Below are positions 40,099 to 49,851 of a stretch of DNA of 64,000 nucleotides, one piece after another; position 1 is the first letter of the stretch, and every line of letters begins with the position of its first letter. The stretch lies in the NCBI RefSeq assembly GCF_013343005.1, contig NZ_CP054491.1:1151001-1215000 (forward strand), in the 5' to 3' direction. The notes beneath the pieces are model-generated. The model ran no database searches. It was not told where the DNA came from and saw only the letters and a program-made list of their open reading frames with translations. A program made the position numbers and the translations under genes. This stretch comes from Candidatus Reidiella endopervernicosa. Its GTDB lineage: Bacteria; Pseudomonadota; Gammaproteobacteria; GCF-013343005.

Positions 40099-40662
40099 AT
40101 GATGCTATCTAACAAAGGATATCTGCACGCTGTGACCGGGCTACTCACTCTCTATTTCAATCTCTGCCGACTTCGAGTTGGACCGCAGGATGTGCCTGCC
40201 TCAAATTTCCTGCTCTCCCTGCTGATAATGTTCTATCTAGTGGTGGTGGGCATAAAGGCCATGCTGGTGATACCGGACATCAATCTTCTCACTGCGGCGG
40301 CCCAGAGTGGCCTTGATGTGGTTTTGCTGTCGCTCTTTACCTGGACGGTACTTGCGACCAAGAATCTGGGCGAACGTTTTGTGCAGACCCTATCGGCGCT
40401 GGTCGGTGCAAAGTGCCTGTTGGAGATTGTCAGTATTCCCGTTGTCTGGACGATCATGCAGGGTGGTGAGGGAGAGGGAAGCAGCATTGCATTTCTGCTC
40501 CTGATTATCTTCTCCATCTGGCTGCTGGCGGTGTTGGGACACATCTTCCGGCATGCGCTCTCGGTCGGCATGGCGACAGGTGTCTTTGTGACCATCGGTT
40601 ACCTGCTCTTCTCCACGGCCGTCACCTTCAAATTCTTTCCACCTCCCGCGGTGAGTGGCTGA
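40099..40662 (+). CDS. membrane protein of unknown function before mpl
   Basis: A 187-residue protein with about four hydrophobic helices (30-55, 70-90, 115-140, 150-180) and no recognised motif. It stops at 40662, directly before the mpl ATG at 40664. No strong ribosome-binding site is seen before ATG-ATG at 40099. Membrane proteins of this size next to mpl occur in related gammaproteobacteria; the function is unknown. Confidence 0.75.
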   Translation: MMLSNKGYLHAVTGLLTLYFNLCRLRVGPQDVPASNFLLSLLIMFYLVVVGIKAMLVIPDINLLTAAAQSGLDVVLLSLFTWTVLATKNLGERFVQTLSALVGAKCLLEIVSIPVVWTIMQGGEGEGSSIAFLLLIIFSIWLLAVLGHIFRHALSVGMATGVFVTIGYLLFSTAVTFKFFPPPAVSG

Positions 40663-40663
40663 T

Positions 40664-42037
40664 ATGCATATCCATATCCTCGGAATCTGTGGTGCCTTCA
40701 TGGGTGGTGTGGCGTTGCTGGCCAGAGAGGCGGGTTACAGTGTCAGCGGTTCCGATGCCAACGTCTACCCGCCGATGAGCACCCAGCTTGAGGAGCAGGG
40801 GATCGTGCTGCACGAGGGTTACGATAGCGAGCCGCTCGACCCTGCACCTGATCTGATTGTCGTAGGTAATGCGATGAGCCGTGGCAACCCAGCGGTTGAA
40901 TATATGCTCGATCGCGGCCTTCCCTACATCTCAGGTCCTGCCTTCCTTGCCGACTATGTACTGCGTGATCACTGGGTGCTGGCAGTGGCCGGAACCCACG
41001 GCAAGACCACCACCTCCAGCATGCTCGCGGCGATACTCGACTACGCCAAGCTCGAACCCGGTTTTCTGATCGGTGGTGTTCCCGGTAATTTCGGGCTCTC
41101 GGCGCGTCTTGGCAATAAACCCTTCTTTGTCGTCGAGGCGGACGAGTACGACACCGCCTTCTTCGATAAACGCTCCAAGTTTGTTCACTACCGACCGCGT
41201 ACCCTGATCCTCAATAACCTTGAGTATGACCACGCCGATATCTTCCCCGATCTCGATGCGATCAAACGCCAGTTCCACCACCTGCTGCGCACCGTTCCAG
41301 GTAATGGGCTGGTGCTGAGCAACAGCGCCGAACCACACCTCGATGAGGTACTCGAGATGGGCTGCTGGACACCGCAGGAGTCGTTCGCACTGCAGAGTGA
41401 GACGGGGTGGGGTACTGCCGATATCGCCCCCGATGGTTCCAGTTTTGATGTCACCCTCGACGGAGAGCGGGTAGGACGGATCGAGTGGTCACAGAGTGGA
41501 CTGCACAACGTCGCCAATGCGCTTGCGGCCATCGGTGCCGCGCGCCACGCTGGCGTGCCGGTCGAACACGCTATCGAGGGGTTGAATCAGTTTGCCGGTG
41601 TAAAGCGGCGTATGGAGCTGCGTGCGAAAATCAACGACATCGCCATCTATGACGACTTTGCTCACCATCCCACCGCGATCTCAACAACCCTGGAGGGTGT
41701 GCGCGGACGCATTGGCGAGGGACGCATCTTCGCGGTGCTCGAACCGCGCTCCAATACCATGCGTATGGGGGTTCATCGAGAGGCGCTGGCCGATTCGCTC
41801 AAAGAGGCAGACCGCATCTTCATCTTCCATCCGCAGGATCTCGACTGGCCGCTGGCCGAGGCGATGTCCTCGCTGGGTGATCGAGTTGAGATCAGCGACG
41901 AGGTCGATACGCTGGTCGATTGGGTCGCCGCCGCCGCGATGCCGGATGATCAAATTATTGTGATGAGTAATGGCGGCTTTGGCGATATCCATGAACGCCT
42001 CGCCGTGGCATTGGCAGAAGCGGGAGAGGTGCAGTGA
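40664..42037 (+). CDS. mpl: UDP-N-acetylmuramate:L-Ala-gamma-D-Glu-meso-DAP ligase
   Basis: Mpl recycles murein tripeptide by joining it to UDP-MurNAc. The start at 40664 ([15 protein letters not shown]) gives 457 aa, identical to the E. coli length; a GTG 9 bases earlier is less likely. Motifs are [15 protein letters not shown], the ATP loop [31 protein letters not shown] and [11 protein letters not shown]. It overlaps ubiX by 4 bp. Confidence 0.97.
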   Translation: MHIHILGICGAFMGGVALLAREAGYSVSGSDANVYPPMSTQLEEQGIVLHEGYDSEPLDPAPDLIVVGNAMSRGNPAVEYMLDRGLPYISGPAFLADYVLRDHWVLAVAGTHGKTTTSSMLAAILDYAKLEPGFLIGGVPGNFGLSARLGNKPFFVVEADEYDTAFFDKRSKFVHYRPRTLILNNLEYDHADIFPDLDAIKRQFHHLLRTVPGNGLVLSNSAEPHLDEVLEMGCWTPQESFALQSETGWGTADIAPDGSSFDVTLDGERVGRIEWSQSGLHNVANALAAIGAARHAGVPVEHAIEGLNQFAGVKRRMELRAKINDIAIYDDFAHHPTAISTTLEGVRGRIGEGRIFAVLEPRSNTMRMGVHREALADSLKEADRIFIFHPQDLDWPLAEAMSSLGDRVEISDEVDTLVDWVAAAAMPDDQIIVMSNGGFGDIHERLAVALAEAGEVQ

Positions 42038-42642
42038 GTCGTCGTGCAATCGCCGTTGCAATGACCGGTGCCTCCGGTGCCCCCTACGGCCTGCGCCTAC
42101 TGCAGTTGCTGCTGGAGGCGGGTGAGACGGTCTATCTGATGCTCTCCGATGCGGGGCGGTTGGTGCTCGATATGGAGTCGGGGCTGAAGCTCTCGTCGGC
42201 GAGCAAGGAGGCGGAGCAGCAGCTCTGTTCTCACTTCGATGTTGAGCCGGGACAGCTGCAGCTGTTTGGTAAGCAGCAGTGGATGGCGCCGGTGGCCAGT
42301 GGCACCAACCCGCCGCGGGCGATGGTGGTCTGCCCCTGCAGTGCTGGGACGCTCGCTTCAATCGCAATGGGATTGAGTGACAACCTGATTGAGCGTGCCG
42401 CCGATGTGATGCTCAAGGAGCGGCGCAAGTTGATTCTGGTGCCGCGTGAGATGCCGCTCTCTGAGATCCATCTGGAGAATATGCTCAAATTGGCGCGCAT
42501 GGGGGCGATAATCATGCCGCCCAGCCCCGGCTTCTATCAGCAGCCGCAGACGATCGATGATCTGGTCGACTTTGTGGTGGCACGTATCCTCGACCATCTT
42601 GATATCGACCATGCGCTGCAGGCGCGTTGGGGCGAATCATAA
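42034..42642 (+). CDS. ubiX: flavin prenyltransferase UbiX
   Basis: UbiX makes prenylated FMN, the cofactor of UbiD decarboxylase in ubiquinone synthesis. The 202-residue flavoprotein has [14 protein letters not shown], a central [21 protein letters not shown] and [16 protein letters not shown] with [13 protein letters not shown] near the C-terminus, all typical. It is coupled to mpl and stops 9 bp before the broken LON-domain gene. Confidence 0.97.
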   Translation: MSRRAIAVAMTGASGAPYGLRLLQLLLEAGETVYLMLSDAGRLVLDMESGLKLSSASKEAEQQLCSHFDVEPGQLQLFGKQQWMAPVASGTNPPRAMVVCPCSAGTLASIAMGLSDNLIERAADVMLKERRKLILVPREMPLSEIHLENMLKLARMGAIIMPPSPGFYQQPQTIDDLVDFVVARILDHLDIDHALQARWGES

Positions 42643-42651
42643 CTGCGGGGT

Positions 42652-43479
42652 ATGGGCGTGCCGAAGATTCCACTCTTTCCGCCGCTGACCGCCATGGATA
42701 GCGAAGCGAAGGCGGTTAGTCCGCGATAGTCGACGCCGTCTGCATATTCGTAGTTGAGAGCGTGAGCGAACGACGGAGAAGATGCAGCAGCGGCTTTATG
42801 TCGGCGTAGAGTCACTGAGGGAGTTGTGTAGAGCCGCGAAGAGGTGATTACGCAACGTACGCAGGACGGTCGGGGCGCCGTAGGCATAAACGGTCGCGTT
42901 AAGTATTTGCCGCTTGCTTGGGCTTGGATGCCCAAAACATGCTTCCGCAAAAATAGCGACTCCCCGATGCATACCGTCCTTTTCCCTGGTGGGCCGTTAC
43001 CGCTACGAATCTTCGAGCAGCGCTACATCGACATGGTGCGCGATGCGATCAAAGACGAAAGCGGTATCGGTATCTGTCTGATCAGCGATGGTAGCGAAGT
43101 AGGTGGTGCTGCCAACATTCACCCCATCGGGACGCTAAGTAAGATCAGCTACTGGCACCGTCGTGCCGATGGCCTGCTCGGAATTACGGTGACCGGCGAG
43201 CAGCGTTTCAGGGTGTTAGAGAAGTCAGTGGCCGGCAACCAGTTGATGCTGGCGGAGGTGGTGCTGATTCCCAATGAGTCACCAAGTGCGCTTGAATCTA
43301 TCTATCAACCGCTTGTCGATCGGCTACGCGATATCATCGAACAGCTCGGCCACCCCTTCATCACCCTGGAGAAGTGTTACGACGATGCTTCATGGGTGGG
43401 TGCTCGTCTGACCGAACTCTCACACCTGCCACTCTCAACCAAGCAGCAGCTGCAGTCGTTGCTTCAACGTACCAATTAA
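42652..43479 (+). pseudogene. LON substrate-binding domain gene interrupted by repeat copy C
   Basis: The 5' end (42652-42682) encodes MGVPKIPLFP and the 3' part continues HTVLFPGGPLPLRIFEQRYID, which joins to the highly conserved start of single-domain LON (PUA-like) proteins. Between them lies the dispersed repeat. Removing 285 bp gives one frame of about 180 aa, a normal length, whichever of the two alignable boundary choices is used. In the present sequence the short 5' frame stops at a TAG in the repeat. The protein family has no proven role beyond protein-substrate binding. Confidence 0.9.
42683..42966 (+). mobile_element. dispersed ~284-bp repeat, copy C
   Basis: Left end CGCTGACCGCC, left hairpin TGACCGCC / GGCGGTTA (42686-42718), right hairpin TTGGGC-TTGGAT-GCCCAA, right end AAATAGCGACTCCCCG. 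It is in the sense direction of the LON-domain gene. The right hairpin differs at a few bases from copies A, D and E (e.g. CATGCTTCC). Confidence 0.9.
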
Positions 43480-43483
43480 CCGG

Positions 43484-43804
43484 CTAGCAGAAACGACCTA
43501 CCTGAATTACGGGAACACCACCGGGTGTGCCGCTGCGGAAGTCATTGGATGCCATGACATCGAGTGCATCATCCTCTTCAACCGAGGCCGATACATGGGT
43601 TGGAACAGCGTTCCAGCTTCCACCGTAGAGGTCTGACCCGTAGAGATCACCACCTCCGCTGTGCAGAGTGCCGGTCTCAATCGGCGTCATATCGTTGAGA
43701 ATGGTGCCGTGACTGTCGGTGTCGTTAAAACGATCGGGTTGGCAGGCGGCAAATGAGGCCGATGAGAAGAGAGTTAGTGCTGCTAGTGCAAGAATCTGTT
43801 TCAT
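43484..43804 (-). CDS. small exported protein, paralog 1 of a tandem family
   Basis: A 106-residue protein with a Sec signal peptide (MKQILALAALTLFSSASFAA) and a mature part rich in Asp, Gly, Ser and Tyr: DSHGTILNDM, GGGDLYGSDLYGGS and a final Cys in VGRFC. The first mature residues include a Cys, so one disulfide is possible. A strong AGGAGAGCCATC site precedes the ATG, with the same sequence before paralog 3. The fold and role are unknown; the repeated D-x-Y-G-S motif is shared with the next two genes. Confidence 0.8.
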   Translation of the reverse strand: MKQILALAALTLFSSASFAACQPDRFNDTDSHGTILNDMTPIETGTLHSGGGDLYGSDLYGGSWNAVPTHVSASVEEDDALDVMASNDFRSGTPGGVPVIQVGRFC

Positions 43805-43955
43805 GATGGCTCTCCTGTTAGTTATCTATCACTAACCTGGGAATGAGTCCCTGGTAGTAATAAGACCGCGCGGTTCGTTGCAATATTTCAGCGCAGTGCG
43901 CGGTTCGGTGGTCGGGAGCTAACAGGGGGATTATCAACTCCCGACCTGATTGGGT

Positions 43956-44320
43956 TCAGCAGACGTTTGAGAATTTCATCGTTGGGTGGTTGTTCCTGCG
44001 ATCACCGCGCCTGTCGAGCTGCGCAACGGTCTCTACCCCTGGTTTGTCGACATCGAACAGCACTGTGCCGTACATGTCGCTATCGTTAGAGAAGCGGCTG
44101 TCGTTCATTGGTGGGTGGTTGTTAAGGGCATAACGTCCCTGAGAGTGATCGCGGTCTGCGGTTGAGGCCACGCGGTTCTGCTCAACATCGAACAGGATAC
44201 TGCCGTACATATCACCACCGGCCTGGATTGGCCCGGAACTGATCTGTGAAGCATCGATATGGCATGCCAGTGATGCTGATGAGAAGAGTGAGAGTGCTGC
44301 AAGGGCAAAAATCTTTTCAT
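43956..44320 (-). pseudogene. small exported protein, paralog 2, frameshifted in the signal peptide
   Basis: The main frame encodes two copies of a repeat: GGDMYGSILFDVEQNRVAST and DSDMYGTVLFDVDKPGVETV, ending in SNVC. Its upstream part reads IFALAALSLFSSASLACHI, a perfect signal peptide, but the ATG at 44320 is one base out of frame: ATGAAAAG would be in frame as ATGAAAAAG. One A is probably missing from an A run near 44314-44317. The intact product would be about 121 aa. It may be a sequencing error or a true inactivation. Confidence 0.75.
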
Positions 44321-44526
44321 GACGTCTCTCCCGTGGTGTTGAAGTAACGTAGGTGGCTGATTCGGTCGATCGTCAACATTCGTCGCTTGAGTGCGGTGGC
44401 AGCTCTGCTGCCAGATTGCGATGACGAATCATGGTGCACCCAATTGGGAGATACCGGCAGGGCTCTCCTCTTTAGTAACGGCTCAGCTCGGAAGGGGCCA
44501 ATTCCCCTCCCGAGGAGCCATCCTAC

Positions 44527-44868
44527 CTAACAGACCTTGGTAGTCGGTTTGTTCAGGTCGTAGATGACGCTGGCGTACTGGTCGCCTTCACCCATCACCT
44601 CGTTATCGCGTGTTGCCATCTGCTGGGTTGAGTCGATGCGGTCTTTGCGAATGTCGACGAAGATGCTGCCGTACTCATCGCCCTGACCCAGATCGAGGTC
44701 GCTAGCGGCGGTATTTGGAATGGATTTGATGTTGCCCTCTTCAATGTCGTTAAAGACGCTACCGTACATGTCGCTATCGGGGTGGGAGTCGCCGGTCAGG
44801 TCGCAGTGCGCGGCGAGAGAGGCGGTGGAAAACAGGGATAATGCTACTAATGCTATTAAGTTTTTCAT
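44527..44868 (-). CDS. small exported protein, paralog 3
   Basis: The start at 44868 follows AGGAGAGCCATC and gives MKNLIALVALSLFSTASLAA, a signal peptide; the protein is 113 aa. The mature part holds three repeat units with the pattern D-x-Y-(G/A)-S-(V/I)-(F/I)-x-D-(I/L): SDMYGSVFNDIEEGNIKS, GDEYGSIFVDIRKDRIDS and GDQYASVIYDLNK, ending TTKVC. A Cys near the start and the terminal Cys could form a disulfide. The acidic repeats may bind metal or assemble; no known family is recognised. Confidence 0.8.
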   Translation of the reverse strand: MKNLIALVALSLFSTASLAAHCDLTGDSHPDSDMYGSVFNDIEEGNIKSIPNTAASDLDLGQGDEYGSIFVDIRKDRIDSTQQMATRDNEVMGEGDQYASVIYDLNKPTTKVC

Positions 44869-45001
44869 GATGGCTCTCCTTACAAATTCCGTATGCACCA
44901 GATGCGGCGTATACGATTTGCTTACATATAGTAGACCGTTATGGTCGGGTAATTATTGCAGCGGGGCGCAGATAAAAAGTTTCTATAAAGCCGGGTTGAA
45001 A

Positions 45002-46987
45002 CTAATCGCTAAATAGCAGAATAGGCGTAGGGTTTTCAGTGGCTATAGGGTCATCATTTCGTCCCAGTAGCCGCTGAATCTGTTCGACGGTTGGCAAAAA
45101 GGTTCGATCGGTGCGTAGGAATGTGAAAAGCCAGCGGTGGTTGATCTGCTGGCGGGAGAGTGCTCCAAGCCAGAGTGGTTGAGCGCTATCGCCGATCTCG
45201 ACACCCGTTGACCAGAGGCGCAGTACATAGTGACCATCGCCCTGTCGGTTGGGACGGATAAGGGCAAGTGTTTCGTACTTTCCGGCGTGTACCTTGGGTG
45301 AGAGCGGCAACTGCTCCAGGCTGGGGTCTGCTGAGAGCCATAGCAGTGCAGTGCGAGGTGTGAGTTCGACCGGATGTTGCCAACCCGCATTCAGTAGCGT
45401 TGCTTCGATTTTATCGAGCTCACCACGCCACTGAATCTGCATCGGTTCCTCTCGACGGTTGCGCAGATCGTGACGCCAGGCGGGCAGCAGCTGCCACTGA
45501 TCGTTGAGCCACGCCTGCTGTTGCCAGACAGCCCGTTCTTCCTGAGCGGCATATCGCTCAAGATCACTGCTGTGGCGTAGACCAATGTTGATCGCTGCCG
45601 AGATGATTAGCATGACGGCGGTGAGTGAGAGGAGCGGGCGCAGCGGTAGCCTGGTTGCCGGATGGCGGCGATAGGCAAGTCCGATGATGGCGACCCAGCC
45701 GAGTCCGAGTGCAATCCCCCCAGCCACATCACTCAACCAGTGAGCGCCAAGATAGAGGCGTGAAAGTGCGATCGGGGTGATGAGCAGGCCAGCCGCCAGG
45801 TAGGCCCAGAGTCGGCGAGAGGCGGTCAGTTCCCGTGCGATAAGTACTGCGAGAAAGCCGTAGATCACGACACTCATGGTGGTATGGCCGCTGGGAAAGG
45901 AGAAGCTGGAGAGACCATCGTAGATCTCAATCGGTCGCGGAATCTGCAGGCTCCATTTCAAAACGTTGGTTGCAGCAATACCGAACAGGATCGCGGCCAT
46001 CCAGTGGGCAGCGGCCGAGTAGTAACGCCGATAGAGCATCCAGGCAAACAGGGTGATGGAGAGCGGCAGGTAGACGGTGCTGTCGCCCAGCTCTGTCGTT
46101 GCCACCATTAAGGTGTTGAAGAGTGGCGTGCGGTGGTCCTGGAAAAAGTGAAACACTATCTGATCGAGTGCGCTCGGTTCGGGTGCTCCGATCACCACAC
46201 TCAACAACATGAAGAAGCCGCTGGCGGAGGCGAGAATAATCAGGGCCAGATAGAAGAGTGCCTGTGGCTCGGGGTGGTTTGGATCGATCAGCGCGTTACT
46301 GAAGCGGCCAATGCGGGGGTGGTTGTGACCCCAATCCCAGAGGCGCTGGGCGTAGTAACCGGTGAGTGGCTCGAGTGTGCGATAGAGCCGGCGTACCAGC
46401 CACAGGACAAACCAGAGGGTAAAGAGCAGGGTGAGCAGCAGCAGGGTCAGACGCCCGGCGACCTCACTGGCCAGCTCCAGCGAGGCACCGAAGAGGGTGC
46501 CCGGCAGGATATAGGCGGGTGCCCAGGCAAGGGCGGAGAGCACGTTGATGGTGAGAAAACGCTGAGTCGGCATGTTGAGCATCCCGGCAACCGCAGGAAT
46601 GATGGGGCGCACCGGGCCGACAAATCGGCCGATCAGGATGCTCTTGCCACCATGACGGTGAAAAAAGCTAATGCCGCGGGCGAGTAGCCTGGGGTGGTTG
46701 CGGAAGGGCCAGATCACCTTCAGACGCATGTGGTAGTGGCGTCCGAGCCAGAAGCTGATGCCATCACCGATAATGGCGCCCGCTGCGGTCCAGGCGAGTG
46801 TCGGCCAGAGTGGCAGGATCTGAAGGCCGACCAGGGTGCCGATAGCAAAGAGCAGGAATGCACCCGGCACAATCAAACCAACGATTGCCAATGATTCACT
46901 GCAGGCGATCAGAAAGACGATGAGCCCGGCCCAACCGGGATGAGCGGTTAACCAGTCGAGCAGTGGTTGTAGGTCGGTAAGGTTCAC
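45002..46987 (-). CDS. DedA-PAP2-LssY multidomain membrane protein
   Basis: Domain order in about 661 aa: DedA/SNARE-associated membrane domain (about 15-190, with FVGPVRPIIPAVAGM), a hydrophobic linker, a PAP2 phosphatase domain with KWSLQIPRPIE, SFPSGHTT and SRLYLGAHWLSDVAGG (catalytic His residues present; about 270-455), and a soluble LssY-like C-terminal domain (about 480-661). The start at 46987 is a GTG giving VNLTDLQPLLDWL; an ATG at 47056 would add 23 residues. The family may flip or dephosphorylate polyprenyl or phospholipid phosphates at the inner membrane. Confidence 0.88.
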   Translation of the reverse strand: MNLTDLQPLLDWLTAHPGWAGLIVFLIACSESLAIVGLIVPGAFLLFAIGTLVGLQILPLWPTLAWTAAGAIIGDGISFWLGRHYHMRLKVIWPFRNHPRLLARGISFFHRHGGKSILIGRFVGPVRPIIPAVAGMLNMPTQRFLTINVLSALAWAPAYILPGTLFGASLELASEVAGRLTLLLLTLLFTLWFVLWLVRRLYRTLEPLTGYYAQRLWDWGHNHPRIGRFSNALIDPNHPEPQALFYLALIILASASGFFMLLSVVIGAPEPSALDQIVFHFFQDHRTPLFNTLMVATTELGDSTVYLPLSITLFAWMLYRRYYSAAAHWMAAILFGIAATNVLKWSLQIPRPIEIYDGLSSFSFPSGHTTMSVVIYGFLAVLIARELTASRRLWAYLAAGLLITPIALSRLYLGAHWLSDVAGGIALGLGWVAIIGLAYRRHPATRLPLRPLLSLTAVMLIISAAINIGLRHSSDLERYAAQEERAVWQQQAWLNDQWQLLPAWRHDLRNRREEPMQIQWRGELDKIEATLLNAGWQHPVELTPRTALLWLSADPSLEQLPLSPKVHAGKYETLALIRPNRQGDGHYVLRLWSTGVEIGDSAQPLWLGALSRQQINHRWLFTFLRTDRTFLPTVEQIQRLLGRNDDPIATENPTPILLFSD

Positions 46988-47226
46988 AATTCCGATTTTA
47001 GCGTTATATGTTAGATGCGGCCGCATTATTAATCGAATGGGTGTGAGCGATAGCACGGTTTAATAGTCGCATCGTTGCGTTGCGAGCTGTTTGTTGATCG
47101 ATGGCAACTACGGCGTGTCTGGTTGTCTAATTTGTTAACAATTGCCTTGTTTTTGCTGCAATTGATGGGCATGCTGAGCCACAATTTAGCATTGGTTTGA
47201 GACGATTTTTGTAAAGGAATATCTAT

Positions 47227-48471
47227 ATGAGCACAAAATTGTTGGCTGAGGATATGGCGCTGTTTCAGCGTCTGCTCCCAATCAGGGATCTCCCCCCCAC
47301 AACGATTGCTGATCTGGCCGAAAAGGTGGCGGTGTTTGAGTACCCCGAAAAACGTCCACTCTTTAAGCTGGGTGATCAGGATGGCGAGAGCTACTACCTG
47401 CTCAGTGGCGAGGTGGAGCTTGAGGGTGGGGGTGTCTACGAGGTGATCAGCGCGGGTTCTGGTGCGGCGCTGCTACCACTTGCCCACGATATGCCTCGTG
47501 CAGTGACCGCAACCACCAGGGGTACGGTGCGTTTCTTTCATATCAACAACAATCTGCTTGAGATCGCGATGGCTGGCGATAGCAGTGGTGGTATGGAGGT
47601 GGAGGAGATCTCCGATGAGGATGAGACGGTCGAGAGCCAGCTCTTTCTTGAGATCTACCGTGAATATATGGAGGGGACGCTGCAACTGCCGACCCTTCCA
47701 GAACTGGCGCTGAGGGTTCGCCGTGCGGTTAATGATCCTGAGAAGTCGCTCGCCGATGTGGCCAAGATTATCCAGTCCGATCAGGCAATCACCGGTCGTC
47801 TGATTGAGGTCGCCAACAGCCCGATCTACCGCAGTGAGGTCTCGGCCAACAGCTGCATGGCTGCGATTCGTCGACTGGGTCTCGATAATACCCGTGATCT
47901 GGTCACCACCTTTGCCATGAAGCAGCTCTTCAAGGCGGACAACAAGGTGCTGGCCAAACGGATGAAGGAGCTCTGGAGTCACAGTACCCACGTTGCAGCG
48001 ATCAGTGCGGTGCTGGCCGATATGACCCCCTCGCTCAACGCCGATCGCGCCCTGCTGGCAGGACTGATCCACGATATCGGTGTGCTGGCGATCTATGGTT
48101 ATGTCGCAGAACGTCCCGAGCTACTCAGCAATGAACAGGAGCTTGATGACGCCGTTGAGCATCTGCGTGGTCAGGTCGGTGCGATGGTGCTGCGCAAGTG
48201 GTTCTTCGCCAGTGATCTGGTCACCGTGGTGCTCGAGGCGGAGAACTACGACTACGACTCCGAGTTTGGTCCCGACTACGCCGATGTGGTGCTGGTTTCA
48301 CAGCTGCATAGCTACTTCGGTACGCCTAAAGCGAGTGGGCTACCACCGCTGTTTGAACGCCCCGCCTTCGGCAAGCTGCCACTCAGTCAGCTCGGACCAG
48401 AGAAAAGCATCGAGGCGCTTAAAGAAGCACGTAAGAATATCGACGAGATGCGCCGCCTGCTGGGTGGTTGA
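47227..48471 (+). CDS. HDOD signalling protein with N-terminal cyclic-nucleotide-binding-like domain
   Basis: A 414-residue cytoplasmic protein. Residues about 20-120 form a CRP-like beta-roll (FEYPEKRPLFKLGDQDGESYYLLSGEVEL) and about 150-350 an HDOD domain (LPTLPELALRVRRAVNDPE, KIIQSDQAITGRLIEVANS, AGLIHDIGVLAIYG). HDOD proteins take part in c-di-GMP and stress signalling without a known enzyme activity. It is followed by a strong terminator at 48488. Confidence 0.9.
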   Translation: MSTKLLAEDMALFQRLLPIRDLPPTTIADLAEKVAVFEYPEKRPLFKLGDQDGESYYLLSGEVELEGGGVYEVISAGSGAALLPLAHDMPRAVTATTRGTVRFFHINNNLLEIAMAGDSSGGMEVEEISDEDETVESQLFLEIYREYMEGTLQLPTLPELALRVRRAVNDPEKSLADVAKIIQSDQAITGRLIEVANSPIYRSEVSANSCMAAIRRLGLDNTRDLVTTFAMKQLFKADNKVLAKRMKELWSHSTHVAAISAVLADMTPSLNADRALLAGLIHDIGVLAIYGYVAERPELLSNEQELDDAVEHLRGQVGAMVLRKWFFASDLVTVVLEAENYDYDSEFGPDYADVVLVSQLHSYFGTPKASGLPPLFERPAFGKLPLSQLGPEKSIEALKEARKNIDEMRRLLGG

Positions 48472-48487
48472 TCAACACCCCTGCCAT

Positions 48488-48515
48488 AAAAGGCCGCCCA
48501 GTGGACGGCCTTTTT
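48488..48515. terminator. rho-independent terminator after the HDOD gene
   Basis: AAAAGGCCG / CGGCCTTTTT with a short CC-rich loop, 17 bases after the HDOD gene stop. It lies between convergent genes and can serve hemL from the other strand. Confidence 0.92.
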
Positions 48516-48533
48516 GTGGTTGCAGATTAAGAC

Positions 48534-49817
48534 TTAGAGGGTCGCCAGTACCCGGCCCGCGGCCTCTATGGTAGCATCGAGATCTTCGTCGGTGTGCATA
48601 CTGGAGACGAAGCCTGCTTCGAAGGCGGAGGGTGCCAGATAGACTCCCTCGTTGAGCATGCCGTGGAAGAAGAGTTTGAAGCGGTCGGCGTTGCTCTTCT
48701 CTACCGCCTGGCTGTAGGAGGTGATCTTCTGCTCTTCGGTGAAGAAGAGGCCAAACATACCGCCGACATGGTTCTCGCTCATCGCTACTCCCTTCTCCTT
48801 TGCCTGCGCCATGATGCCAGCGACCAGCTTCTCGACCTTGGTGCTAATCCCCTCATAGAACCCTGGCTGTTCGATCAGCTTCATGGTGGCAAGTCCTGCG
48901 GCCATCGCCACCGGATTACCGGAGAGGGTGCCCGCCTGGTAGACAGGTCCGAGGGGGGAGATCTTCTCCATGATTTCGCGTTTACCGCCGAAGGCGCCGA
49001 CTGGCATGCCTCCACCGACCACCTTACCGAGCGTGGTCATGTCGGGTTTGATGCCGTAGTGGCCCTGTGCGCCGCCGAGTGAGATGCGGAAGCCGGTCAT
49101 CACCTCATCAAAAATCAGCACGGTGCCGAACTCGTCACATACCTCGCGCAGGGTCTCTAGGAAGCCGGGGGCGGGTGGGATGCAGTTCATGTTGCCGGCG
49201 ACCGGTTCGACGATAATGCAGGCGATCTGGAAGCCGTGTTTTTTGAACGCCTCGCGGACCGCATCGGCATCGTTGTAGGCGAGGGTCATGGTGTGTTCGG
49301 CGAGTGATGCAGGCACGCCGGGAGAACTCGGCTCACCGAGGGTGAGCATGCCGGAGCCCGCCTTCACCAGCAGTGAGTCGGAGTGGCCGTGGTAGCACCC
49401 CTCGAACTTCACGATGGTGTCACGGCCGGTGTAGCCACGCGCCAGACGGATAGCGCTCATGGTCGCCTCGGTGCCGGAGCTGACCATGCGCACCATATCC
49501 ATTGAGGGAACCAGGCTGACCAGCTTGTCGGCCATCTCGGTCTCGAGCATGGTGGGGGCGCCGAAGCTGAGGCCGTTGGCTGCTGTCTCCTGTACCGCCT
49601 TGATAACTTCGGGATGGGCGTGTCCGGCGATCATCGGGCCCCAGGAGGCGACGTAATCGATGTAGCGGTTGCCACTCTCGGAGTAGGTGTAGGCCCCTTC
49701 GCCGCGCTGGATAAACAGTGGCTCGCCACCCACCCCCTTGAAGGCGCGGACTGGTGAGTTCACGCCACCGGGGATATGTTTCTGGGCTGCTTCGAAGAGT
49801 TCGTGTGAGTGGGCCAT
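48534..49817 (-). CDS. hemL: glutamate-1-semialdehyde 2,1-aminomutase
   Basis: HemL converts the HemA product to 5-aminolevulinate. The 427-residue PLP enzyme has [16 protein letters not shown] at the N-terminus, [19 protein letters not shown], the DEVMTGFRI motif that binds PLP, and the Schiff-base Lys in [18 protein letters not shown]. The length is typical. It lies 34 bp after thiE on the same strand. Confidence 0.98.
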   Translation of the reverse strand: MAHSHELFEAAQKHIPGGVNSPVRAFKGVGGEPLFIQRGEGAYTYSESGNRYIDYVASWGPMIAGHAHPEVIKAVQETAANGLSFGAPTMLETEMADKLVSLVPSMDMVRMVSSGTEATMSAIRLARGYTGRDTIVKFEGCYHGHSDSLLVKAGSGMLTLGEPSSPGVPASLAEHTMTLAYNDADAVREAFKKHGFQIACIIVEPVAGNMNCIPPAPGFLETLREVCDEFGTVLIFDEVMTGFRISLGGAQGHYGIKPDMTTLGKVVGGGMPVGAFGGKREIMEKISPLGPVYQAGTLSGNPVAMAAGLATMKLIEQPGFYEGISTKVEKLVAGIMAQAKEKGVAMSENHVGGMFGLFFTEEQKITSYSQAVEKSNADRFKLFFHGMLNEGVYLAPSAFEAGFVSSMHTDEDLDATIEAAGRVLATL

Positions 49818-49851
49818 GGTTATTCCTTATCGCTCTCTAAAGTGAATAGGT

